A stretch of 33,740 bases of DNA, taken from NCBI GenBank assembly GCA_002923315.1, contig BEHM01000031.1, positions 1 to 33,740 of the forward strand, written 5' to 3'. The translations under genes and the position numbers were made by a program. How positions within the stretch are numbered: position 1 is the first letter of the stretch; each line of letters starts with the position of its first letter. The notes below the pieces were generated by a model. It was not told where the DNA came from. It saw only the letters and a list, made by a program, of their open reading frames with translations, and searched no databases. Below, piece by piece: positions 15,765 to 23,013 of the stretch. The stretch is from a bacterium HR10 (GTDB taxonomy: Bacteria; Acidobacteriota; Blastocatellia; HR10).

Positions 15765-16739
15765 TCAAGATGCTTGACGGGGACGATACTTCTCCACCAG
15801 GCTCAACCAGTTCTGAACATAACGTCGGGTCGCTTCGTCAATATGCTTGGGGACATGCACAAAGGGAGGGCGCACGGGACCGGCCTTTCCGTATCCGGCC
15901 AAATCCACGCCGAGCTTGAACCAGTAGGTCTGATACTGCTGAAACTCCTCCATGGTGAGCCCCATCTCAGCGAAGCCGCGCTGCATCTCCCCGGCAATGC
16001 GCGCCGCCTCCTCCCAGTTCCCGTGGCGACATTCTTCATAGAGGCGGAGGCTCGGCCACGGGCCCATGCAGACGTCTGAAGACCATCCCCCCTTGGCCCC
16101 CAAGAGCATGCCCGGGTACATGAGGTGATCGAGCACGAGAATGCTCACCCGATCCCCGGCTGCCCGAATCGAGGGGATGAGATTGAAGAGATCCGTAGAT
16201 CCCTGCTTCGCGGCGATCACATTGGGAATCTTCACCAACTCGCGCCAGAGCGCGGGCGTGAGCGTCACGCGAAAGGCATGCGGGTTGTGATAGATCATGA
16301 TGGCCGCCTGAGGGACCGCTTCCGCGAGATCCCGATAGTATTGGACGATGTCGGCCGGAGCCAGCGGAAGATACATGGGCGTCCCATTCATGACACCATC
16401 GGCGCCGACCTCCACAGCGTAGCGCGTCTTGCGGATCGTCTCCCGAGTATTCAAGCTCGTGGTCCCGACGAAGACGGGGACACGACGATTGACGACCTCC
16501 ACAGCCGTTTGAATGAGCTTCTGATGCTCCTCCCACAGCAGCGTATGCGACTCTCCCACGCTTCCGGTCAGCAGGATCCCATGTACACCATCCGTGATCA
16601 GCTTATCAATCAACCGGGCGAGCGCATCGGTATCCACGGTATCGGTCGCTCGCCAGGAGTTCGCATCAGGTGTGGCACAGGCGGGAACCAGAGCATAGAC
16701 CCCGCGGATGTCATCGGCAGTCAATCGCGGTCGGCTCAT
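15765..16739 (-). CDS. DapA-family hydratase-aldolase, NahE/PhdJ-like (trans-hydroxybenzylidenepyruvate type)
   Basis: This 324-residue TIM-barrel class I aldolase has Schiff-base lysine K178 (VIAAKQGS) and Y150 (MIYHNPHAF). The N-terminus RLTADDIRGVYALVPACATP, then DANSWRATDTVD, and the LNTRETIRKTR motif closely follow NahE-type hydratase-aldolases of naphthalene degradation rather than dihydrodipicolinate synthase. It also has the longer C-terminus with AGPVRPPFVHVP, which corresponds to AGPCRPPYNLVP in NahE as I recall it. These enzymes add water to a substituted benzylidenepyruvate and split it to pyruvate and an aromatic aldehyde in the cytoplasm. AAGGAGGAG precedes ATG 16739. This is the gene that most clearly points to degradation of a fused-ring or biaryl substrate. 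NahE and PhdJ roles (salicylaldehyde or carboxybenzaldehyde product) cannot be told apart by eye. Confidence 0.88.
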   Translation of the reverse strand: MSRPRLTADDIRGVYALVPACATPDANSWRATDTVDTDALARLIDKLITDGVHGILLTGSVGESHTLLWEEHQKLIQTAVEVVNRRVPVFVGTTSLNTRETIRKTRYAVEVGADGVMNGTPMYLPLAPADIVQYYRDLAEAVPQAAIMIYHNPHAFRVTLTPALWRELVKIPNVIAAKQGSTDLFNLIPSIRAAGDRVSILVLDHLMYPGMLLGAKGGWSSDVCMGPWPSLRLYEECRHGNWEEAARIAGEMQRGFAEMGLTMEEFQQYQTYWFKLGVDLAGYGKAGPVRPPFVHVPKHIDEATRRYVQNWLSLVEKYRPRQAS

Positions 16740-16766
16740 AGGTGCTCCTCCTTCCTCCTCAAGATG

Positions 16767-17888
16767 TTATGCCGCAGAAGGCCTGAGGTAGGCGTCGTAC
16801 TCGAAGAGTCCGCGCAACCCATAGCGCAACAGCAGATAGTGCCCTCCTTTGGAGATCGCCGGAAGGCCATCGACGATCTTCGTCCACGTCTCCCCTTCAT
16901 CCTCGCTCATGTAGATCTCCCCATCAGTGTTCCCAAGATAGAGGGCTGCGCCCGTCCCCCATGTTTCGAGACTCATCGCTTCGAAGCTGGGCTTGAGGGG
17001 CTCAGGAAGCCCACGACCAACGAACTCCCACGTCTCCCCCCCATCCCGACTCCGGGCGATCCGGGAAAGGGCCGCCCCCGATTGAGCCCACATGGGGGGG
17101 ATGTTCGCCGCCCCGGCCAGGAACATGAGGCGATCGTCATGGGGATGATAGACGAAGAGATCGGGATAGCCGATCCCGCGAATCCTCTCGGAGATGTCCA
17201 CCCAGGTTCGGCCTCCATCGCCGCTGTGGTAGAGTCCAAATCCCGTGGGAATGAACATCTGATTCGGATCCGACGGGCGAATCACCAACCGGTGACAGTC
17301 ATCGTTGAATCCCCGACCGGTGAGGTCCTCCCACGTCTCCCCCCCATCGAAGCTTCGGAGCAATCCCCCCTGCTCGATGCACACGTAGACGATCCTGGGG
17401 TCCCTCGGATCAAAGGTGATGAATTTCACATGGGCCAGGTTAGGAGGAGCGGGGAACCGCCACTCCGGAGCGCTGGGCGCTTGACGAAGGGTCGTCAGCT
17501 CTCTCCAGCTCCGCCCAAGGTCCTCGCTCACAAAAAGATGCACCGGCTCGGTCCCGGCGTAGAGGAAGAGTTGGCCATCCCGGCGGCAGAGGCGCACGGC
17601 GTAGATGTTCTGAACGGTGAGCCCCTGATTCCGAAACGCCCATGTCTCCCCAGCATCCTCACTCACAGCGATCCCCCCATTGTGCATCCCGATCACGATG
17701 ACCCGCCCCTCGAGGTCAATAGCACTGACGTGTCGCCCTTCGAAAAGTCGTCGAGCGACCGCCCACGGAGCGCCAGGGGCAGAGCGCGTCAGCAAATACA
17801 ACCCATCAGCAGTGGCCACCCACAAGTCCCGAGAGGGGGCCTCCGCCGTGAACATCGTTCGCCCTCCATGCGATAAACTCACGGTCAT
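16767..17888 (-). CDS. Asp-box (BNR/VPS10-like) beta-propeller protein without signal peptide
   Basis: This 373-residue protein has six Asp-box motifs of the S-x-D-x-G-x-[TS]-W type, starting at residues about 76, 121, 179, 222, 280 and 328 (for example SEDAGETW, SFDGGETW and SRDGGETW), evenly enough spaced for a six- or seven-bladed propeller. The sialidase catalytic residues (arginine triad, RIP motif) are not apparent, so it is unlikely to be a sialidase. ATG 17888, preceded by GGGAGGTG, gives a protein with no signal peptide, unlike most exported BNR proteins. It overlaps the Nudix-like gene by ATGA. The role in a catabolic operon is unknown; a scaffold, assembly factor (like Ycf48) or lactonase-type propeller are options. 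Confidence 0.8.
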   Translation of the reverse strand: MTVSLSHGGRTMFTAEAPSRDLWVATADGLYLLTRSAPGAPWAVARRLFEGRHVSAIDLEGRVIVIGMHNGGIAVSEDAGETWAFRNQGLTVQNIYAVRLCRRDGQLFLYAGTEPVHLFVSEDLGRSWRELTTLRQAPSAPEWRFPAPPNLAHVKFITFDPRDPRIVYVCIEQGGLLRSFDGGETWEDLTGRGFNDDCHRLVIRPSDPNQMFIPTGFGLYHSGDGGRTWVDISERIRGIGYPDLFVYHPHDDRLMFLAGAANIPPMWAQSGAALSRIARSRDGGETWEFVGRGLPEPLKPSFEAMSLETWGTGAALYLGNTDGEIYMSEDEGETWTKIVDGLPAISKGGHYLLLRYGLRGLFEYDAYLRPSAA

Positions 17889-18415
17889 AGGCACCTCCCA
17901 ATCTCCACGAAGTTCAGCCTCCCCAGGGCGTGCTGTACCCAGGGGGCCAGCGGCGTCTCCCTCGACCACGTGTGCAGAAGCTCGGGTTCAACGAGCTCGA
18001 ATCCATAAGCGAACTCCTCACGCGGCGTCGGGAGGTGACGAATCCACGCCCCATAGATGGTACACCACTCGTGTTCGACGAACCCGCGCCCATCCGCAGC
18101 GCGGTAGCAGAACGTCCCCAAGGGGACAAGAGCCTCACGATCGAGATCAAGATCCCACTCCCGGCGCAGGCACTGCCGAGCAGCTTCCCGCTCATCTTGA
18201 GGCCCTTCCCCCAACCAGAGCGGATGTCCCGAAGCCGTGAGATCCATAACGCCATCAAAGACGCGATGTCTCCTCCATTGCAAGAGCACCTTCCTCTGAT
18301 AGAACACGGCCACGGAGAAGCCCAAATGCAAGAGCCCCTCCCGGTGCACCTTCCACCGTTCTTCTCCCCCCGTGATTCTCCCAGAGGGATCGGCCAGGAC
18401 AATCCACTCGCTCAT
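17885..18415 (-). CDS. IDI-like Nudix-fold protein lacking the catalytic cysteine
   Basis: This 176-residue protein follows the layout of type 1 isopentenyl-diphosphate isomerase. It has metal-site histidines H24 and H30 (VHREGLLHLGFS), H64 in SGHP, and E114/E116 in VEHEWC. The tyrosine region FCYRA precedes the E-x-E site and a degenerate Nudix helix (REAARQCLRREWDL) is present. The active-site cysteine of IDI (C67 in CGHP of the E. coli enzyme) is replaced by serine (S62, in ASGHP), so isomerase activity is doubtful and a Nudix hydrolase or other role is likely. I number from ATG 18415; a GTG at 18424 overlaps the MFS stop. It is flanked by an MFS exporter gene and a propeller gene. No other isoprenoid gene is nearby. 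Confidence 0.78.
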   Translation of the reverse strand: MSEWIVLADPSGRITGGEERWKVHREGLLHLGFSVAVFYQRKVLLQWRRHRVFDGVMDLTASGHPLWLGEGPQDEREAARQCLRREWDLDLDREALVPLGTFCYRAADGRGFVEHEWCTIYGAWIRHLPTPREEFAYGFELVEPELLHTWSRETPLAPWVQHALGRLNFVEIGRCL

Positions 18416-18420
18416 ATTGC

Positions 18421-19926
18421 TCACGCGACGGGATAGAGCGAAGATTCGGAGAGCTCCTCCTCCCGCGCTTCGGCCCGCGGAAGGAACAAAGCGGCGAGGA
18501 GCGCGAGCACGGCGACGACGACGCCCACACTGAAGGCTTCCCGAAGCGCTCGTCCAAGGAGCAGCCGCAATTCCGCTATAGTTTCCGGAGGAAGGGCGGC
18601 GACCGAAGCGGCTCGCCAGGAGAGCATCAGCTCAAGCGATCGAACGTCCACAGCAGACATCTCCCCCTGAGCGCGCAACCGCCAATTGGTGATGGCTCCC
18701 AGCAAGGAGGCCCCCAGAGCGCCACCGAGCGATCTCAGAAAGATCACCGACGCCGTCGCTCTCCCCAAACGCTCTGCGGGGACGGAATACTGCACCAGCA
18801 GGAGAATCGTCACGTTGCTCAGGCCCATTCCTACCCCAATGAGTATCAGGGCCGCGAAGGCCTTGAGCAGAGAGGGTGCCCCTCCAAGAGGGGTCAACAT
18901 CGCAAATCCAGCGATCAGCGCGACCGCTGCCAGGAGAATAATCGAGCGGAATCCGACGCGCAGCGTCAAGCGGCTGGCGATGATCGAGGAAACGACCCAA
19001 CTCAAGAAGAGGGGCAAGAGGGACTTGCCAGCCACCGCGGGACTCTCCCCCAGGGCGCCCTGGACGAAGAGGGGGAAGAAACCGATCGAACCCAGAAAGG
19101 CCATCCCCGTCAGCCAACTCACCAAGAGCGAGAGGCTGATCGCACGCTCACTGAGGAAGTCCATGGGGAGAAAAGGCTCCGGATCCCCGCGCTCCATCCT
19201 CAGAAAGAGCACCAGCATCGCAATGAATGCCCCAAGCAGCATCCCCTTGCGGAGATTCAATGCCCCTCCCTCCACCAAGAGGAGCAAACTGAGGCTCGCC
19301 CCCATGAGCATCACAGTGCTCCCAATATGCACCTGCGCGGCGACGGCCGATCGCTGCTGCGAAGGTAAAGCCCTCCCCACCAGCAGAGCAGCCGCGAGCC
19401 CGAAGGGGATGCCCAGATAGAAGACCCACCGCCAGGAGAAATGCTCCGTGATATAGCCCCCCACGATCGGCCCCAAGATGCTCGCGATTCCCCATGCGCT
19501 GCTGAAGAGAGCTTGCTTTCGCGCTCTCTCCTCGAAGGAGAGGATCTCTCCGGCGATCGCCAATCCCAAGGGGATCAGCGCACCAGCACCCAGACCTTGC
19601 ACGGTGCGAAAAGCGATCAACTGCCCCATGGTGCGGGCTTGGCCTGAAAGGGCCGAGCCGAGCAGAAAAAGCCCCAGGCCCAAGAGATAAAATCGCTTGC
19701 GCCCATAAAGATCAGCGAGCTTCCCCCATACCGGCAAGGTGACGGTCGAAGCCAGAAGGAACGCCGAGAAGACCCAACTGTAGTGGGACAGCCCTCCCAA
19801 CTCGGCGATGACCGTCGGCATAGCAGTCGCGACAACCGTCATCTCCAGGGCGGAGACGAAGATACCCAATGTCAGCCCCAACGTCACGCGCTCCCGCACC
19901 TGTTCCGTGAGGGCTTCCAGTGGCAT
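18421..19926 (-). CDS. MFS transporter, DHA2 (EmrB/QacA) 14-helix drug/proton antiporter type
   Basis: This 501-residue inner-membrane protein has about 14 hydrophobic segments. The first ends LEMTVVATAMPTVIAELGG, the signature of DHA2 transporters (D/E in helix 1, ALPTI-like). Motif A between helices 2 and 3 is GKLADLYGRKRFYL, and the antiporter motif C in helix 5 is GIASILGPIVGGYI. It probably exports a toxic intermediate or substrate in exchange for protons. ATG 19926 lies one base after the upstream stop; an in-frame ATG at 19965 exists, but the residues between are glycine/arginine-rich and look like a translated ribosome-binding region. The C-terminus ends with a helix and a charged tail. 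Two different MFS genes in tandem suggest separate import and export. Confidence 0.9.
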   Translation of the reverse strand: MPLEALTEQVRERVTLGLTLGIFVSALEMTVVATAMPTVIAELGGLSHYSWVFSAFLLASTVTLPVWGKLADLYGRKRFYLLGLGLFLLGSALSGQARTMGQLIAFRTVQGLGAGALIPLGLAIAGEILSFEERARKQALFSSAWGIASILGPIVGGYITEHFSWRWVFYLGIPFGLAAALLVGRALPSQQRSAVAAQVHIGSTVMLMGASLSLLLLVEGGALNLRKGMLLGAFIAMLVLFLRMERGDPEPFLPMDFLSERAISLSLLVSWLTGMAFLGSIGFFPLFVQGALGESPAVAGKSLLPLFLSWVVSSIIASRLTLRVGFRSIILLAAVALIAGFAMLTPLGGAPSLLKAFAALILIGVGMGLSNVTILLLVQYSVPAERLGRATASVIFLRSLGGALGASLLGAITNWRLRAQGEMSAVDVRSLELMLSWRAASVAALPPETIAELRLLLGRALREAFSVGVVVAVLALLAALFLPRAEAREEELSESSLYPVA

Positions 19927-19927
19927 C

Positions 19928-21235
19928 TCACAAGATCCCGCTCCCCTCCCCATCCTCCCCGACAAGCGGCGCCGAATTCGAAGACAATGCGGGGTGGGTC
20001 ACCAGCGCGCGATCCAACACCAAGAGAGGTCGGAGGGACACGAGCCATCCAATGGCCACCAGAGCGAAAGCATTCACCGCTGCAGTGAGAAGGAGCGCAG
20101 ATCCCCACCGGCCTGTCCGCGCGACCAGCAGTCCAGTGACGGCAGGAGCTAGGATGGCGCCGAATGATCCCATGAAAGACATAATCCCAGTGACGGCCCC
20201 GACATTCTTGGGGGCGATGTCAGTCGCGAGGATCCAGAGTGTAGCGATATTCCCGCCGACCAAGCCGAGGGCCAGAGAGAGGGCGACGACAGCCCACAGA
20301 GGAGAAGGAGTGAAGCCCGCCCACAGGAGCAAGATAGCCGCTCCCGTCGAACCAAAGGACACGATGCTCTTCCGCGTCATCGAGGGCGACCACCCCAGAG
20401 ATTGCAACCCATGATTGACCCATCCTGCCCCCGCTTCGAAAAGGAAGGCGCACAGGAAAGGGAGCGCAGTATAGAGTCCGGACTCCCAAAGGTTGAATCC
20501 TCGAGCTTGGATCAAATACGTGGGCATCCAGTTAGCGATGAAGTACCAGGTGTAGGTCTGGGACAGATATGCGAGTCCCAATCCCCACACGGGAGTGAGA
20601 CGGATCAGCCCCGTGAATGGGACGTTTCGCACGGCGCCTTCCTCAGCGATGGCCCCTTTGGGGACCCTCCAGAGAAAACGGGCGTAGAGAACAATCAATC
20701 CGGCCCAGAAAAGCCCTGCGCTCCCGAAGAGGAGGAAAGGGGCCCGCCATCCATAGGCGACAGTGAGCGACGTCGCTGCGGGAAGAGCAAGCAGCGGTCC
20801 CAGAGCCGTTGCGGAGATGCAAAAGCTGAGAGCGCGTCCGATTTGATGTGAGGGGAAGGAGCGCGTGACGGTGGCAGCGAGCGCCGGCCCGTAGGCCGAT
20901 TCGAAAACGCCGAGAACTCCGCGAACCAAGGCCATGAACGCGGGTGTGCGAGGGACAATGGTCAACAGCGTTGCCACCGACCATCCGGTCAGGGCCGTGA
21001 CGAGCGTTCGCACCCCGCCCCACCGGTCGCATAACCACCCGGTCCACAACTGGGCGAGCAGATACCCCCATCCGAAGGCAGAGAGAACCCACCCCATCAC
21101 GGCGGCATCCCATCCGAATTCCCGCATGAGGATGGGAGCCGCGACCGAGAGGTTCACCCGATCGGCCCAGGCAATAAGCCCGGAGACGAAGAGCAAGACA
21201 ATCAGCAACAGGGGCGGCCTGAGGCTCTTCGCCAT
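19928..21235 (-). CDS. MFS transporter, anion:cation symporter (ACS) type
   Basis: This 435-residue protein has about 12 membrane helices. Helix 1 carries GLIAWADRVNLSVAAPILM, characteristic of the ACS family (hexuronate, glucarate, phthalate and 4-hydroxyphenylacetate importers). The loop GWLCDRWGGVRTL is motif A, and the CISATALGPLLALPAAT region follows. It likely imports an organic or aromatic acid with protons. ATG 21235 overlaps the stop of the ruined receptor gene as TGATG. I see no ribosome site of its own, so its translation may depend on ribosomes reading the receptor remnant. The methyltransferase start at 10398 has the same arrangement. A longer frame to 21463 would only read into the receptor sequence in the wrong frame. 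Confidence 0.88.
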   Translation of the reverse strand: MAKSLRPPLLLIVLLFVSGLIAWADRVNLSVAAPILMREFGWDAAVMGWVLSAFGWGYLLAQLWTGWLCDRWGGVRTLVTALTGWSVATLLTIVPRTPAFMALVRGVLGVFESAYGPALAATVTRSFPSHQIGRALSFCISATALGPLLALPAATSLTVAYGWRAPFLLFGSAGLFWAGLIVLYARFLWRVPKGAIAEEGAVRNVPFTGLIRLTPVWGLGLAYLSQTYTWYFIANWMPTYLIQARGFNLWESGLYTALPFLCAFLFEAGAGWVNHGLQSLGWSPSMTRKSIVSFGSTGAAILLLWAGFTPSPLWAVVALSLALGLVGGNIATLWILATDIAPKNVGAVTGIMSFMGSFGAILAPAVTGLLVARTGRWGSALLLTAAVNAFALVAIGWLVSLRPLLVLDRALVTHPALSSNSAPLVGEDGEGSGIL

Positions 21236-21913
21236 CACCACGAGAGGCGCAGGGCGAACTGGATCTGTCGCCCCGGAGTCGTCGTCGAGGTGATCACCCC
21301 AGCGCTTCCCAAAGGCACTTCCCTCGGTTCCGCTCCGGCGAACACAATGCGCTGCGGGAGATTGAAATTCGCGCGATTCAAAAGATTGAAGAATTCGAAC
21401 CGCAGCTGCAAGCCCCCAGACTCCCCGAGCTGTGGAATTGGGACACACTTCACCATGGACCAATCCACTGTGGCCATCCCCGGTCCGATCAACACATTTC
21501 GCCCCATGTTCCCATATGTTCCCGGCTCGGGGAGTTCAAAGCCATTCGGATCGAAGTATCTCTCCGGCCTTCCGAGAATGATCCGCTCCGCCGTAAAGCC
21601 CGGTCTCAAATTCGGGCGATCGATTCCCGGCCGACGGTTAAGGTTTCGCGACCAGTTATTCTGAATCCCCACCGTGAAAGGATTCCCCGACTGAAGGATC
21701 ACTATGCTCCGCATCCCCCACCCCCCCAGCAGAGCGCCCACTAGTCCCTTACGCTCTCGGAAAAACGGAAGATCCCAAACCATCCCGCACGAGCACCCGC
21801 GCTCGGGCAATCACAGCTCCGGTGGGATCGGTCACCACCCCGAGGATGTCGCCTCCGAGAACTTGCCCCCAGAGACCCACCGCCAACATACAGGCACCCA
21901 GCATTCCTCGCAT
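21235..21913 (-). pseudogene. Oar-type TonB-dependent receptor reduced to its two ends by a large internal deletion
   Basis: ATG 21913, after AAAGGAGGG, begins a normal signal peptide and the first strand of a carboxypeptidase-regulatory-like domain (LGVVTDPTGAVIARARVLVR). Within about 45 residues this frame meets a stop. In another frame the sequence resumes as the C-terminal part of the same kind of receptor: WDLPFFRERKGLVGALLGGW, SGNPFTVG, FEFFNLLNRANFN and the terminal strand RQIQFALRLSW. The join lies near 21775-21790. About 750 residues (plug and most of the barrel) are missing compared with the 987-residue receptor at 10398. The C-terminal strands differ clearly from the other three copies, so this was a distinct receptor. 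It cannot make a working channel. Confidence 0.88.
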
Positions 21914-21972
21914 AAAGTCCCTCCTTTGCTCTTGGAGAGCGAACCTCGTCCCTAACGAGGAGACAGCAACAG

Positions 21973-22482
21973 TCAAGGCACGACTTCGACGACCGGCTGA
22001 TACCCCTCCTTGAGCTCCTCTTCCAAGAGAATGCGCAAGCCCATCATGAGGGGGAGGTCGAAGACCCCCAGGAGAATGGCCGGCTCCGCGGGATCCGCGT
22101 TGACGTTCTCATGAAAGCTCCAGGGAGGCAGGGCGAGTACATCCCCCTCCTTCCATTCGATCTTCTTCCCATCCACAATGGTATATCCCCGACCGCGGAC
22201 GACGTAGTAGATCCCCGCGAACGTATGCTTGTGGGCTTGACCATGCTCCCCAGGCTCGATCCACTGGAATCCGGCGAGGATGCTCGGCGTCGTCCCCAGC
22301 AGATTCCCCGTCGAGGGGTTGTAAAGGGAGACAATCGTCCCAGCACGAGGGTCTTTCTTGGGGTGTTGTCGCAACCGCTCAAGCTCCGCATAAATCTCCT
22401 CCCGAGTCCACTTCATGGGTTGGATCCGAGAGGGGGGAGTCATCGCATCAAGGTAGGTGATGAACTTACGGGCTTCCGTCAT
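21973..22482 (-). CDS. Single-domain cupin related to the C-terminal half of gentisate-type bicupins
   Basis: This 169-residue protein has one cupin barrel with the metal motif H-x-H in AHKHTFAGIYYVVRG and a third histidine in WSFHENVN. Around the barrel it matches the C-terminal domain of the bicupin at 7149: NPSTGNLLGTTPS against NPVTGGPTLPTLS, WIEPGE against MLRPGE, and LPLMMGL against IPLLQGL. It keeps all three metal histidines, so it probably binds Fe(II) or another metal and could be a dioxygenase or isomerase for an aromatic or hydroxy-acid intermediate. ATG 22482 follows AAGGAGGAG. It lies 15 bases after the stop of the second Rieske beta gene and is likely co-transcribed with it. 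Substrate unknown. Confidence 0.87.
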   Translation of the reverse strand: MTEARKFITYLDAMTPPSRIQPMKWTREEIYAELERLRQHPKKDPRAGTIVSLYNPSTGNLLGTTPSILAGFQWIEPGEHGQAHKHTFAGIYYVVRGRGYTIVDGKKIEWKEGDVLALPPWSFHENVNADPAEPAILLGVFDLPLMMGLRILLEEELKEGYQPVVEVVP

Positions 22483-22497
22483 GGCTGCTCTCCTCCT

Positions 22498-23013
22498 TCA
22501 GAGGATGAACAAGCTCTCTAGGCTCGGCACCGTATGATCGAGCAAAATCAGCCGCCGGGCTAGCCGAAGGCCCTCCGGGGTGAGACGAAGAATATCCTGG
22601 CGCTCGGCAGAGAGGATGCCGAGATCGGGACTATCACCCCGACTGCGGAGGAACAGAAGGCTGCTCGTGACTTCCAGCTCATGATCGCGATCTCCCCTGT
22701 GCACAAGGACGCCTCCGATGAAGCGGCGAGTGCGGGGCGGAGGATTCTCCCCCCAGGCAAATTGGGTCTGCAAGCGTTTGATGCGCAAGGTGAGGGAGGA
22801 TTTGTTCTCCTCGAAGTGATAGAGCCCTGGAAGAAATCCCCCCGATCCGATCCCCTCCTCGGTGATGCGCACCGGCATGAGGTAGCAGGCATCCTCCGTC
22901 AGCAAAGAGAGCCACTCCTCTAACTTCCAATGATCCAGGAGATAGGCCTCCCGATACAAGAACGTCACCACCTGCAGATAGATCTCGTCGGAGAGAGTCG
23001 CCGAGACGCTCAT
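22498..23013 (-). CDS. Aromatic-ring-hydroxylating dioxygenase beta subunit (second copy)
   Basis: This 171-residue NTF2-like protein is the small subunit of a Rieske dioxygenase. It has the helical N-terminus (FLYREAYLLDHWKLEEWLSL), then LTEDACYLMPVRIT, the central LRIKRLQTQFAWGENPPP segment with a conserved TRRFIGGV, and a C-terminal strand region ending RLILLDHTVPSLESLFIL. This pattern is the common biphenyl/naphthalene dioxygenase beta type. ATG 23013 overlaps the alpha-subunit stop (ATGA) and sits just after GGAGGACGGAGG. It is clearly different in sequence from the beta subunit at 2325, so the two dioxygenases are separate enzymes rather than a recent duplication. Confidence 0.93.
   Translation of the reverse strand: MSVSATLSDEIYLQVVTFLYREAYLLDHWKLEEWLSLLTEDACYLMPVRITEEGIGSGGFLPGLYHFEENKSSLTLRIKRLQTQFAWGENPPPRTRRFIGGVLVHRGDRDHELEVTSSLLFLRSRGDSPDLGILSAERQDILRLTPEGLRLARRLILLDHTVPSLESLFIL

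Noticed and set aside
15765-16739. Dihydrodipicolinate synthase (lysine biosynthesis)
   Set aside because: The N-terminus, the LNTRE segment and the extended C-terminus follow NahE/PhdJ-type hydratase-aldolases, and no lysine genes are nearby.
16125-17876. A 583-codon open frame on the plus strand
   Set aside because: It is antisense to two well-supported genes (aldolase and propeller protein) and has no recognisable motifs.
16767-17888. Sialidase
   Set aside because: Only Asp-boxes are shared; the RIP motif and arginine triad are not visible and there is no signal peptide.
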